A DNA stretch of 60,169 nt, from NCBI RefSeq assembly GCF_024125445.1, contig NZ_JAMXWM010000030.1, positions 1 to 60,169 of the forward strand, written 5' to 3'. The notes under the pieces were generated by a model, which saw nothing but the letters and a program-made list of their open reading frames with translations, did no database searches and was not told the origin of the DNA. Both the position numbers and the translations under genes were made by a program. Below, in pieces: positions 1 through 9,013 of the stretch; position 1 is the stretch's first letter, and every line of letters begins with the position of its first letter. The DNA is from Sporolactobacillus shoreicorticis. GTDB lineage: Bacteria > Bacillota > Bacilli > Bacillales > Sporolactobacillaceae.

Positions 1-59
1 ACGTCCAAAAATAAAACAAACGAAACCTGATTCAGAATAACATCCCGTAACGTATTGAC

Positions 60-590
60 AACAAATCTTTAGAATCTCTCAAAAGCGGTATCACTTGGTT
101 TGTTCCTGCCGCCTAAGCGGCGTACGGATACGTGTAGTAGAAGTGTGTCGCTTGATTCTTCGGCTGTTCGTCAAGCCTGAAAATTCACTGCCATTGTCCG
201 CAAAAGTACATCGTTTCCACCGGATTTTTTACCGATCACGGTATCGATTTCCCAGTGCCCAAACTGCTCTCGCTTCTGGACCTCCGCAGGCCGGAGTTTT
301 TGGAATGGTGGCGGTATAACGTCCGTGTGCAGATCCTGACCTTGTTTTTGCCACTTCGGATCCCAGACTTCATCAGGAAACCATTTGTCTGGGAACAGGA
401 TTTTATTCTCGGCATAGGCGATGAAATCTGAAGTGGCTGCCAGTTTGCACCTGCGCCCACAATGACTGCGATTGCGTTCATAGAGGGCTTGTCCGGTCTT
501 CAATACCGTCTGATAGGAACAGCCGATCTTACAGCGATCTCACATGAAGAGCGCTGCTCCTGATGAAGGATCTGAATTTGTCCACCCTGG
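60..590 (-). pseudogene. Degenerate IS30-family transposase remnant
   Basis: On the minus strand, pieces of an IS30-type transposase can be read in order but in different frames. A helix-turn-helix-like stretch (antisense of about 445-585, with CSYQTVLK and YERNRSHCGRRCK) comes first, then the DDE-domain signature HWEIDTVIGKKSGG near 225-265, then FADNGSEFSGLT near 170-190, and THFYYTYPYAA at 117-150 followed by an in-frame stop where IS30 proteins have WERGTN. The longest open stretch (171-503) is only 110 codons against about 310-390 for an intact enzyme. There are at least two frameshifts and one stop, so it cannot be active. No clear terminal inverted repeats or target duplication are visible, and the left end may lie outside the window. 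Confidence 0.8.
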
Positions 591-633
591 TTAGGCATTC
601 AAGTGTGTAAAGATTCGATATTTTGTGCTAGGC

Positions 634-727
634 TTGGAGTAAGCCATTATAAAATCCGCTTCTTTCATTATGGTTTCGTCGCTTTAATGATAACATCGGA
701 TTTTATGATGGTGTTTTACTACTCCAA
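634..727. repeat. Imperfect inverted repeat (hairpin or MITE-like)
   Basis: The outer arms TTGGAGTA (634-641) and TACTCCAA (720-727) pair exactly. So do the inner arms ATAAAATCCG (649-658) and CGGATTTTAT (697-706). A further CATTA/TAATG pair lies inside. The right arm carries about six extra bases between its two matching blocks. There is no coding potential. It lies between the IS30 relic and the ABC exporter genes, and could be a miniature element or a decayed insertion-sequence end. Confidence 0.5.
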
Positions 728-831
728 TCTATCTGGCTAATTTGATTTTACAACTTGCCAAATAAGTTATTTTTAAAATCAATTGATCTTTAAAGCCGAT
801 TAATAAGATGTTTCAAAAAGTAGAACCGCCT

Positions 832-859
832 TTGTATCCCCAGACTTTTATGGTATAAG
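832..859 (+). promoter_or_regulatory. Candidate sigma-A promoter of the ABC exporter genes
   Basis: TTGTAT at 832-837 and TATAAG at 854-859 are separated by 16 bp. The elements are embedded in an imperfect dyad (CGCCTT at 828-833, AAGGCG at 858-863) that could bind a repressor. The first exporter gene starts 144 bp downstream. The rest of 728-1002 shows nothing else I recognise. Confidence 0.4.
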
Positions 860-1002
860 GCGAAAGATTCAAAGGAATTAAAAGAGATTTTGCGCATGGA
901 TTCATAATTGGTTCACAGAGACTAGCTACACTGAGAAAGTCATCATAGTATGATTCAATGAAGTATTAGAAATTATGTTTTATGAAGAATGGAGATGAGT
1001 AT

Positions 1003-2736
1003 ATGATTCGTTTGGCTAGATATATGCGGCCCTATCTGTGGCCGACATTTTTTTCCGTACTCTTTGTATTCCTGCAATCATTAGCGAATTTGTATTTACC
1101 GACGCTGATGGCGGACATTGTTGATACGGGAATTGTTAAAGGTGATCTGCCTTATATCTATAAGATGGGCACATATATGCTGTTTGTAACGCTTGCTGCC
1201 GGAGTCCTGACGGTTCTCGCCAACTATTTGGCGTCCAAGGTGGCTGCTGGATTCGGACGTGATGTGCGAAATAAAATGTTCGCGCATGTTGAGACCTTTT
1301 CGTTAAATGAGTTTGATCAAGTAGGGACGAGTTCATTGATCACGCGAACAACAAATGATATTACGCAGATTGAGCAGGTGTATATGATGATCCTCAAGAT
1401 GATGACAATGGCGCCGCTGATGTGCGTCGGGGGAATCATCATGGCCGTGTACCAGGACGCAAAGCTTTCACTTGTGTTAGTGGTGGCGCTGCCACTCTTG
1501 ATTGTATCGATTCTTGTACTTGCGCAGAAAGGCCTGCCTTATTTTAAGAAAATCCAGAAGAAAATGGATCGGCTTAATCTAATTTTGCGTGAAGAATTGA
1601 CTGGTATTCGTGTCATTCGATCGTTTAATCGAGAAAAACATGAAATTGATCGTTTTGATGATGCAAATAAGGATATAACTCATACATCGATTCGTATCAA
1701 TCAAATTATGGCAGCTGCGATGCCGCTGATGATGCTGATCATGAATTTATCGATGGTGGCTATTGTCTGGTTTGGCGGACTGCGAATTAATAGCGGATCA
1801 ATGCAGGTCGGGGATTTAATGGCGTTTATTCAGTATGCCATGCAGATTATGTTCTCTGTTCTCATGGGTGCGATGATGTTCATCATGATCCCTCGCGCTC
1901 AGATTTCCGCGACTCGTGTGAATGAAGTGCTCGATATTCAACCGGATATTCAGGATACTAAATCTGTGGGCTCCTCGGTCAATGCTGAGAGCGGACTGGG
2001 TGTAGCGTTTAAAAGTGTAACATTCAGTTATCCGGGGGCAGAAAAGCCGGCATTAAACGATATCTCATTTACGGCTCGCTCGGGAGAAACGACCGCTATT
2101 ATCGGCGGAACCGGTGCCGGAAAATCAACGTTGCTGAATCTTATTCCGAGATATTTTGATGCATTGAGCGGAAGCGTGCAGGTGAATGGGGTTGATGTTA
2201 AGGCCATTTCCGTTGATAAACTTCGTCGAATGATCGGCTATGTACCGCAAAAATCAGTGCTCTTTACCGGAACCGTGGCAGAAAACATTCGTTACGGAAA
2301 CGAACGGGCAACAGATGAAGAAATTAAGGAAGCAGCACGTATTGCTCAGGCGAACGAATTTATTCAAGAGATGAGTGAAGGCTACGATTCGATCATTGCT
2401 CAAGGGGGGAAAAATGTCTCGGGAGGTCAGAAGCAGCGGCTGGCAATCGCTCGGGCGTTAGCGCGCCAAGCAGATATCTACCTTTTGGATGACAGCTTCT
2501 CCGCACTCGATTATCGTACCGACGCGCGGCTCAGAGCGGAGCTTGGACGAATTACGCAGACGGCAGCGTTAATTATCGTCGCGCAGCGGGTAAGTACCGT
2601 ATTCCATGCAGACAAAATTATTGTACTTGATGACGGCAAAATTGTGGGTCAAGGCACGCACGCCGAACTGATGGAAACTTGTACTGTATATCGGGAAATT
2701 GTTGCATCACAGCTGGAGAAGGAGGAACTGGCATGA
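1003..2736 (+). CDS. ABC exporter half-transporter, degenerate-site subunit
   Basis: This is a 577-residue fusion of a six-helix ABC type-1 membrane domain (about residues 1-310) and a nucleotide-binding domain. Walker A GGTGAGKST is at 368-376 and a good signature VSGGQ at 472-476. The residue after the Walker B aspartate, normally the catalytic Glu, is Asp497 (LLDD), and the switch His is replaced by Gln528 (VAQRVSTV). Such losses are typical of one half of heterodimeric multidrug or lipid exporters (BmrC/BmrD, YfiB/YfiC, TM287/288 type). The start at 1003 is preferred over 982 because GGAGATGAG lies just upstream. The stop overlaps the start of the next gene (ATGA), so the two are translated together. 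The substrate cannot be told from sequence. Confidence 0.93.
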   Translation: MIRLARYMRPYLWPTFFSVLFVFLQSLANLYLPTLMADIVDTGIVKGDLPYIYKMGTYMLFVTLAAGVLTVLANYLASKVAAGFGRDVRNKMFAHVETFSLNEFDQVGTSSLITRTTNDITQIEQVYMMILKMMTMAPLMCVGGIIMAVYQDAKLSLVLVVALPLLIVSILVLAQKGLPYFKKIQKKMDRLNLILREELTGIRVIRSFNREKHEIDRFDDANKDITHTSIRINQIMAAAMPLMMLIMNLSMVAIVWFGGLRINSGSMQVGDLMAFIQYAMQIMFSVLMGAMMFIMIPRAQISATRVNEVLDIQPDIQDTKSVGSSVNAESGLGVAFKSVTFSYPGAEKPALNDISFTARSGETTAIIGGTGAGKSTLLNLIPRYFDALSGSVQVNGVDVKAISVDKLRRMIGYVPQKSVLFTGTVAENIRYGNERATDEEIKEAARIAQANEFIQEMSEGYDSIIAQGGKNVSGGQKQRLAIARALARQADIYLLDDSFSALDYRTDARLRAELGRITQTAALIIVAQRVSTVFHADKIIVLDDGKIVGQGTHAELMETCTVYREIVASQLEKEELA

Positions 2737-4598
2737 GTGATAAAAGAAATAAAAGGCGTGCCGGCGGATTCGGTCCTGGACATATGCGGATGCCTGTGCA
2801 GAAGCCGAAAAACTTTCGGAAAACATTTCGCCGTCTGATGGGTTATTTGAGACCGCATTATGCGGTATTGGTTGCGGTGTTGATCACTGCAGTACTCAGC
2901 ACAATTTTTACCATTATTGCTCCTAAATTAATGGGGAATGCGACGACAAAGCTTTTTGAAGGCATGATGATGAAAATGAAAGGTGTACCGGGCGCCCATA
3001 TTGATTTTAATTATATATGGGGAATTGTGATCGCGCTTGTTCTACTCTATGTACTCAGTTCATTATTTACATTCATCATGCAATATTTGATGAGCGGCGT
3101 TTCGCAAAAAATGGTTTATAAGCTGCGCAAGCAGGTCAATGAGAAGCTTGCCCGGCTGCCGGTTAAATATTATGATGCGCATCCATACGGAGATGTGCTC
3201 AGCCGTGCGGTTAACGATTCGGAAAACATCAGCAATACCTTGCAGCAAAGCCTGACGGCGTCGATCACGTCGATCATTACGCTGATCGGCGTTGTCGTTA
3301 TGATGCTGACAATCAGCCCGCTTTTGACCTTGGTGCTGCTTGTGACGATTCCACTCAGCTTTATTGGGATCGCGCAAATCACGAAGCATTCGCAAGGTTA
3401 TTTCAAGCAGCAGCAGGAGCAGATTGGAATGCTTAACGGCCACGTTGAAGAAATGTTCACCGGTCATCAAGTGATTAAGGCATTTGGAAAAGAACGTGAA
3501 TCGGTAGGTAAATTTGAATCGATTAACGGTAAGCTCTATAATTCTGCATGGAAGGCGCAATTTTTGTCCGGAATTATGATGCCGATGATGATGTTTGTCG
3601 GCAACATTGGTTATGTTCTGATATCAGTTGTCGGTGGTATTTTAGTAATCCATCGATCCATACAGATTGGCGATATTCAGGCATTTATTCAATACGCCCG
3701 TCAATTTGGTCAGCCGCTCAACCAGATTGCCAATATATCGAACATTATTCAATCGACCATTGCATCCGCTGAACGCATCTTTGAAATTCTGGATGAGGAA
3801 GAAGTTGCGGCGGATGCTGAGGCATCGGAACCGTTGCAGTTACCGAAGGGGCGTGTCACCTTTGATCATGTAGGTTTCCGCTACAAGGAAGATCAGCCAC
3901 TGATTGAGGACATGACGATTGATGTGAAGGCGGGCCAATCGGTAGCCATTGTCGGGCCGACCGGAGCGGGCAAGACAACGCTTGTCAATTTGCTGATGCG
4001 CTTCTATGAGGTGCGCGAAGGAAAAATTACCGTTGACGGCACAGATATCCGATCAATCAAACGTGAACGGCTGCATCAGCTTTTTGGTATGGTGCTGCAG
4101 GATACATGGCTGTTTAAGGGAACGATTCGCGAGAATATCGCTTATGGACGTATCGGGGCGACGGATGAAGAAATCGTGTGTGCTGCCGAGGCGGCTCATG
4201 CCGACCATTTCATCCGAACCCTTCCGGAAGGCTACGACACCATTTTGAATGAAGAAGGAAGCAATATTTCTCAAGGTCAAAAGCAGCTTCTAACGATTGC
4301 GCGGGCGATTCTTGCCGATCCGGTGATTCTTATTCTTGATGAGGCAACCAGCAGTGTCGATACGCGCACCGAAGTTCATATTCAGAAAGCCATGAACGCG
4401 CTCATGAAGAATCGCACTAGCTTTGTCATTGCCCATCGTTTGTCGACCATTCGAGAAGCTGATCTGATTCTCGTGATGAATCACGGCCGTGTGATCGAAC
4501 AAGGAACGCATCACGAACTGCTTGAGAAAAAAGGATTTTATGCTGATCTGTACAATAGTCAATTCGACGATGAAGAGAAGCATCTGGAAATCGGATAA
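2733..4598 (+). CDS. ABC exporter half-transporter, catalytic-site subunit
   Basis: The 621-residue partner of the preceding gene has a charged, basic N-terminal tail of about 40 residues, six predicted membrane helices and an ATPase domain. Walker A GPTGAGKTT is at 408-416, Walker B ends in Asp536-Glu537 and the switch His is His568, so its own Walker motifs are intact. Its signature is non-canonical (ISQGQ, 512-516). In the head-to-tail dimer this signature faces the degenerate Walker site of the partner, while the partner's good signature faces this subunit's intact site. That gives one working and one degenerate ATP site, as in BmrC/BmrD-like exporters. The start is fixed by the ATGA overlap; the upstream extension to 2679 has no ribosome-binding site. 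Confidence 0.93.
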   Translation: MSDKRNKRRAGGFGPGHMRMPVQKPKNFRKTFRRLMGYLRPHYAVLVAVLITAVLSTIFTIIAPKLMGNATTKLFEGMMMKMKGVPGAHIDFNYIWGIVIALVLLYVLSSLFTFIMQYLMSGVSQKMVYKLRKQVNEKLARLPVKYYDAHPYGDVLSRAVNDSENISNTLQQSLTASITSIITLIGVVVMMLTISPLLTLVLLVTIPLSFIGIAQITKHSQGYFKQQQEQIGMLNGHVEEMFTGHQVIKAFGKERESVGKFESINGKLYNSAWKAQFLSGIMMPMMMFVGNIGYVLISVVGGILVIHRSIQIGDIQAFIQYARQFGQPLNQIANISNIIQSTIASAERIFEILDEEEVAADAEASEPLQLPKGRVTFDHVGFRYKEDQPLIEDMTIDVKAGQSVAIVGPTGAGKTTLVNLLMRFYEVREGKITVDGTDIRSIKRERLHQLFGMVLQDTWLFKGTIRENIAYGRIGATDEEIVCAAEAAHADHFIRTLPEGYDTILNEEGSNISQGQKQLLTIARAILADPVILILDEATSSVDTRTEVHIQKAMNALMKNRTSFVIAHRLSTIREADLILVMNHGRVIEQGTHHELLEKKGFYADLYNSQFDDEEKHLEIG

Positions 4599-4611
4599 TT
4601 TAAAACATAGG

Positions 4612-4641
4612 GCATTCGGACAATTTTCCGGGTGCTTTTTT
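4612..4641 (+). terminator. Intrinsic terminator of the ABC exporter operon
   Basis: A nine-pair stem with two G-U pairs (GCATTCGGA at 4612-4620, TCCGGGTGC at 4627-4635) is followed by six T residues, 13 bp after the second exporter gene. Confidence 0.8.
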
Positions 4642-4737
4642 ACTTGGCAATAAATCTTTTTTTGATTTTTTGTTTTACTTTGCGGGCAAGTATATTAAAC
4701 TCTTTACAGTGGAGTAAAGAAGAAGCGAGGCAGAGTA

Positions 4738-5799
4738 ATGACGAAAAAAATTGTGTTTACCGGCGGCGGTTCGGCGGGACATGTAACTCCGAATTTGGCG
4801 CTTATTGATGAACTGAAGGACTGTAAAGTTACGTATATCGGCTCAAAAACCGGGATTGAGAAAAATTTGGTGCAGGCGCATGGAATTGACTATCGCGCCA
4901 TTTCCAGCGGCAAGCTTCGCCGATATTTTGATCTGAAAAATTTCAAGGATCCGTTCAAGGTGCTTGCGGGTGTCATGCAGGCTTATCTGATTTTGAAAAA
5001 GATCAAGCCTGATGTCATCTTTTCTAAGGGTGGCTTCGTATCGGTGCCGGTCGTTATCGGCGGCTGGATGAACCGGATTCCTGTCTATATTCATGAATCG
5101 GATATTACGCCGGGTCTGGCCAATCGAATCGCGATTAAGTTCGCAACCAAGCTTTTTGTGACGTTTGAGGAAGCCGGGGCGCATCTGCCAAAGGGAAAAG
5201 TTGTCTATACCGGTGCGCCGATCCGCGATGTGCTGCGCACGGGGGACAGAAGCAAAGGTTTGAAGTTTCTTGGCTTTCAAGGAGAAAAACCGGTACTGCT
5301 TATCATGGGCGGCAGTCTCGGGGCAAAAAAAATCAATGATGTGGTCCGTGAGCTGCTGCCTGAATTGCTAAAAACGTATCAGATTGTGCATCTGTGTGGT
5401 AAAGGGTATATCATTCCCGAACTTGAATCAACGGCCGGGTACAGGCAGTTTGAATTTATCGATAAAGAACTGCCGGATGTCATGGCGGCGGCCTCAATTA
5501 TTTTATCAAGATCCGGTTCCAATGCGATCTTCGAGTTTCTAGCATTGAAAAAACCGATGATCTTAATACCGCTGCCGTTGCGTGTCAGCCGCGGCGATCA
5601 GGTGCTTAATGCAAAGTCCTTTAAAGAAAAAGGATTCTGTGAAGTGCTCGACAATGATTCGCTGACGCCCGATGAATTGAAACAGGCTCTTGCCAAGGTT
5701 TATAAAAATCGATATGACTACATTGATCGGATGGCAAAGGCACAAAACGCAACACATGGGATTAAAAGTATATTAAGTGAGTTGAATAAGATAAACTAA
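4738..5799 (+). CDS. murG: MurG-type UDP-GlcNAc:lipid glycosyltransferase
   Basis: This 353-residue GT28-family protein has the full MurG layout. The N-terminal glycine-rich loop GGGSAGHVTPN (9-19) binds acceptor phosphate, HESDITPGLANR is at 119-130, the second Rossmann-type loop MGGSLGAKKIN at 190-200, and the UDP-GlcNAc-binding segment SRSGSNAIFE runs to Glu266. MurG adds GlcNAc to lipid I on the inner membrane face to make lipid II. The gene stands alone, outside any division and cell-wall cluster, with terminators on both sides. It may therefore be a second MurG, as some spore formers carry, or the only copy relocated; the window cannot decide. A GAGG ribosome-binding site precedes the ATG at 4738. 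Length matches the family (B. subtilis MurG 363). Confidence 0.85.
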   Translation: MTKKIVFTGGGSAGHVTPNLALIDELKDCKVTYIGSKTGIEKNLVQAHGIDYRAISSGKLRRYFDLKNFKDPFKVLAGVMQAYLILKKIKPDVIFSKGGFVSVPVVIGGWMNRIPVYIHESDITPGLANRIAIKFATKLFVTFEEAGAHLPKGKVVYTGAPIRDVLRTGDRSKGLKFLGFQGEKPVLLIMGGSLGAKKINDVVRELLPELLKTYQIVHLCGKGYIIPELESTAGYRQFEFIDKELPDVMAAASIILSRSGSNAIFEFLALKKPMILIPLPLRVSRGDQVLNAKSFKEKGFCEVLDNDSLTPDELKQALAKVYKNRYDYIDRMAKAQNATHGIKSILSELNKIN

Positions 5800-5835
5800 A
5801 AATGGCCGAGCTTATACTTGGCCATTTTTAGTTTT
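5796..5835. terminator. Bidirectional intrinsic terminator
   Basis: A perfect 12-bp stem (CTAAAAATGGCC at 5796-5807, mirrored at 5820-5831) contains the murG stop codon. A-rich and T-rich flanks allow termination from both strands, serving murG and the decayed dehydrogenase that faces it. Confidence 0.85.
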
Positions 5836-5863
5836 TGATAAAGATTGTGTAATACTTCTTTAG

Positions 5864-6259
5864 TTATATTTTATATTTTGATACTCTCATGGCAATTACT
5901 TTTTTCAGTACGGCTCTTGGTATTTTTGATATCAGTTTCATACTTCCTGGAAAAATAGTTGTTTTTTTATTATAGAGACCGTCAACAGCGGCTTTAGCAA
6001 CACGTTCTGCCGACATCAATGATTTCTTTTTATTCGTATTTCCGGCATTATAAAAGAAATTTGTATTGGTATCTCCCGGGCACAGACAGCTTACGCTAAT
6101 CGCTGAATGCCTTAGTTCATAGTTCAGTGCCTCTGAAAATGATAAGACGAATGCTTTTGAGGCACCATAGACACTATAGTAGGGCAATGGGTACAGGGCA
6201 GCTAAGCTTGCTACATTTACAATGTGAATGAACGATTGTGGGTTTTTTAATTGATACAC
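5864..6259 (-). pseudogene. Short-chain dehydrogenase/reductase, 5' half missing
   Basis: The 131 remaining codons are the C-terminal half of a classical SDR enzyme. The catalytic triad residues are present (Ser18 in NVASLAA, Tyr31 and Lys35 in YGASK), followed by the CPGDTNTNF substrate-loop motif. The N-terminal Rossmann fold with the TGxxxGIG cofactor loop, about 110-130 residues, is absent. Upstream on the minus strand the frame is closed by a TGA two codons before the GTG at 6259. The sequence then passes straight into the gin upstream region. This looks like a deletion relic rather than a short functional enzyme. It is also the only enzyme-like frame on the minus strand in the window, which suggests acquired or rearranged DNA just before the conserved block. 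Confidence 0.8.
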
Positions 6260-6396
6260 AGGTCAAGCCCGGAAATCATACATTAGAAAAAGCAGATGAC
6301 GCACATCATTTTTTAATAGGGTGAAAACTAGTTTGCTAACTGGTTGATGAATAGTTTCTATCTGAATGGAGAAACTGAGCATGGAGGTGACGAAAG

Positions 6397-6651
6397 ATGG
6401 CGATGCACAAATTGAATCAAGCGAAGGAAGCATGCTTGATTTGCGGACAGGAAAATGTTGAAGGCATCCATATCTGTAATCAATTAATCTGTGATTCTTG
6501 TCAGAAAAGAATTGTGGAAACTGATGTGACGGATTGGAAATACAAATTTTATATGAATAAATTAGCAAAGCTTCGGATCGGCCAAAAGGGGCGAGTGATG
6601 GAGACAGCGGTTATTCACGCAGGATCGGGAGGAGAAGCAGGCAAATCATGA
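6397..6651 (+). CDS. csfB: Anti-sigma-G factor Gin (CsfB)
   Basis: The 84-residue protein carries the Gin zinc-binding pattern: Cys13-x2-Cys16 (CLICGQ) and Cys32-x2-Cys35 (CDSC), with GIH between them and the tail YKFYMNKLAKLR, matching CsfB of B. subtilis (64 residues). Gin is made in the forespore and mother cell and blocks sigma-G (and sigma-E), preventing early or misplaced late gene expression during sporulation. GGAGGTGA at 6383-6390 fixes the ATG at 6397. The C-terminal 20 residues extend beyond the usual end. In B. subtilis csfB also lies upstream of yaaO-tmk, so this gene marks the left border of the conserved block; here the com-like cluster separates it from yaaO. Confidence 0.87.
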   Translation: MAMHKLNQAKEACLICGQENVEGIHICNQLICDSCQKRIVETDVTDWKYKFYMNKLAKLRIGQKGRVMETAVIHAGSGGEAGKS

Positions 6652-6656
6652 TGCTT

Positions 6657-6745
6657 CTTTTTTGTACAGAACGGAATATATCGGTATGAGAAAAGCTAAG
6701 GCTTCGTCAGCGTCAGGGACTTGGCCTTGCCAAGCTTTTTATTTA
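6657..6745. repeat. Dispersed intergenic repeat, copy A
   Basis: This is the first of three related intergenic segments (see also 25879 and 57691). It shares a T-run with GTACA, then TATGAGAAAAGCTAAGGCTT, and a hairpin followed by a T-run. It lies between gin and the first kinase gene and is more diverged than the other two, with an insertion of about 14 bp before the hairpin. Confidence 0.55.
6720..6744 (+). terminator. Intrinsic terminator after gin
   Basis: The hairpin CTTGGC-CTT-GCCAAG (6720-6734) is followed directly by CTTTTTATTT. It sits inside repeat copy A, so the repeat supplies the terminator. Confidence 0.7.
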
Positions 6746-6931
6746 TCTTGAAAATGAACAGTCGCATTTTCTGAGACCGATTTCCTCGATAAGGTTGTTT
6801 TAGTGACTTCTTTTCTTTTTCCTGCATGATTGCTATTTTATGAACGGCTCGTTTTTGCTACACTAAATGCAAAGCAAGTTCCCTTCTACATGGCAAAGGG
6901 TTCTTGGGTTAGTGATGCGGAGGTGCGGGCA

Positions 6932-8998
6932 GTGGTTGTCAACTTAAAAATAAGGAAACAAATGATGCCTCTGGCAAGTCTGGCTGTCGCCCTGCTCGCT
7001 GCGATGACTTTATTAACGATCAGGAATTCAGCCAGCAATCCGATCCTAGACAGCGTCCTGCCTTTCTTCTTTTTTCTTTTTTGTTTTAGTCTGGGACTCT
7101 ATTTATGGGTTATGAATAAACGAGCGAAAGGAGAACGTACGCTGATCTTTTGCTTGGCAGATATCAGTCTGTTATGGCTTGCCTGGGGTGCCGGCCGTAC
7201 GGAACACGAACGATTCCTTTGTCTTGTTCTCTATCTATTTGTCTTTTATTCTGCACTTATCTTGTTAATGCAGGTGCTGCAGAACTATTTTTCATACTGG
7301 GGCCTTACATGGATGTCTGGGAAAACCAAAATCACTTTGATCGGCAGTACCGCATCAATGTTTGTGGTTTTTTTATTAGCCAGCGTTACAAACCGTGCAG
7401 GCGTACGTTCAGTATCTATGCTGTATGTGGCGGTCGTGATGATTTCTGCAATGGTCATGGCCGTCCGTGCTTCCAGACGCTATAGCGATCCCGCGTACAG
7501 GCCGATGTTGCAGACACTGACACTGGGGCTGATCCTTTCCTTTCTTCCCGATCTTGTTCTGTCGCTCATTCCTTCAATCATTCAAGACACATTTATCTTT
7601 CGTCCGCTCGCAGGTATTTTTTTATTCATTCTGCCTGCTTTCCTGTTTTATTTGGTTGTCTCAGAGCGCTTTTTGGACCCCGATTTTGTAACCATCAGCT
7701 TTGTCTACTGTGCAATGATTGCGGCGCCGTCATCTGCAGTACTTGGGGCAGCCTTTTATGCACTGAACCGATGGAATTTGATCGCCTATGATGGTGTTAC
7801 TGATTATCGCTTTCTCGTTGTTTCTTTTTTAGCTATTTTTACAATTCTTTACATAAAGCAATACTTGGATTATTCACTCAGAAAAAGGCTTTATCCCAAA
7901 CAACAGGACGCACAAACAAGTATAAACAGATTTCTGCAATGGATGAAAAAAGATTATGGTTTGGGGGACGTCGGCCGGATTATCAAGCGGGAGATGGAGG
8001 CAACTCTGCCTGTTGAAGATGTCCGGATGTCTCGGACCGACCCCAAAGAATCAATCGCGGAGACATCCGATTCAGAAAGCGAATCGAAAATTAATCAGGA
8101 AAAGGAAGGGCTGGGCAAACTCTTTGCAACTCAGAATGGGTTCCGCATTTTGCTCTACGAGAATGTGCGAAGGAAAATTATACTTACGGGTAAATGGAGC
8201 TTGCCGAGAAGGCGGCTGAATCCCGATGAGCGCGTCTGGTTGGAGACGTTGATCAATTATATACAGATCGTCATTGAAAATTTAGCAAATACAAAGGATA
8301 TGCTGAAAAATTTAGAAGGATCATCCGACCTGAGTACATCCGTGCCGCTTACAGTAAAAAAAATGATGCTGCGCATTTCAGAACGCGAGCGCTGGAAGCT
8401 GTCGCGCAGTCTTCATGATCAGAACATGCAGGACCAGCTTGATATTGCTCGTCAGCTTGACGCATGGGGGGCAGACGCCGATAATCCGGAGTCGAAGGCG
8501 CTGATGGTGAAGTTTCGTGAACAGATTCTGGACAGCGTCTATGTACTCCGCCAGGTGATCAATGATCTTCATCCAGAGTTTATCTATCGAACGGGTCTTA
8601 GAACAGCACTTGTTGAACTCTTTAATAAAGTAAATCTGAGCGCTAATTTCACATTGCATTGGGCGGTTGACGAACACTTGGACGGATTTCAGCGTGAATG
8701 GGAAATGGCTGTTTACCGGGTGGTTCAGGAGCTTTTGAATAATGCACAGAAGCATTCGCGTGCCCATCTTGTGATGCTGAAACTGCGAAAAGAAAACGAC
8801 CTTTTTACACTTAATTATTCGGACGACGGCATTGGGCTTGATGTCTCAAAAATCGGCAATTCATTTGGGACAATGGGGTTTCCGGGTATGATCGGCAGAG
8901 TCGAAGGTCTCGGCGGACGCATCACTATTCGATCGGAAAAAGGAAAGGGTTTAGCGATTACCATGCAATGGACAAGCAAAGAGATCTATACTGGATGA
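6932..8998 (+). CDS. ComP-like membrane histidine kinase (first of two)
   Basis: This 688-residue sensor kinase has eight or so hydrophobic segments in residues 10-330, a cytoplasmic linker, a HisKA_3-type dimerisation domain with phospho-acceptor His495 (RSLHDQN) and an HATPase_c domain with N-box QELLNNAQKHS and G-box DDGIGLD. The layout and the spacing ERERWKLSRSLHD resemble ComP, the ComX pheromone receptor, but this copy lacks the extracytoplasmic PDZ-like loop. The GTG at 6932 is preferred because GGAGGTG lies at 6919-6925; the upstream extension to 6830 has no site. It is followed after 15 bp by a second kinase and then a ComA-like regulator. The ligand is unknown and no comQ or comX gene is visible nearby. 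Confidence 0.87.
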   Translation: MVVNLKIRKQMMPLASLAVALLAAMTLLTIRNSASNPILDSVLPFFFFLFCFSLGLYLWVMNKRAKGERTLIFCLADISLLWLAWGAGRTEHERFLCLVLYLFVFYSALILLMQVLQNYFSYWGLTWMSGKTKITLIGSTASMFVVFLLASVTNRAGVRSVSMLYVAVVMISAMVMAVRASRRYSDPAYRPMLQTLTLGLILSFLPDLVLSLIPSIIQDTFIFRPLAGIFLFILPAFLFYLVVSERFLDPDFVTISFVYCAMIAAPSSAVLGAAFYALNRWNLIAYDGVTDYRFLVVSFLAIFTILYIKQYLDYSLRKRLYPKQQDAQTSINRFLQWMKKDYGLGDVGRIIKREMEATLPVEDVRMSRTDPKESIAETSDSESESKINQEKEGLGKLFATQNGFRILLYENVRRKIILTGKWSLPRRRLNPDERVWLETLINYIQIVIENLANTKDMLKNLEGSSDLSTSVPLTVKKMMLRISERERWKLSRSLHDQNMQDQLDIARQLDAWGADADNPESKALMVKFREQILDSVYVLRQVINDLHPEFIYRTGLRTALVELFNKVNLSANFTLHWAVDEHLDGFQREWEMAVYRVVQELLNNAQKHSRAHLVMLKLRKENDLFTLNYSDDGIGLDVSKIGNSFGTMGFPGMIGRVEGLGGRITIRSEKGKGLAITMQWTSKEIYTG

Positions 8999-9013
8999 TT
9001 GGAGGTGGAACGG

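Noticed and set aside
6692-6757. A 21-residue peptide with a tryptophan just before the ComP-like genes, considered as a ComX-type pheromone
   Set aside because: It lies in the hairpin of repeat copy A, has no ribosome-binding site, and related sequence before yabG and lysS shows it is part of the repeat.
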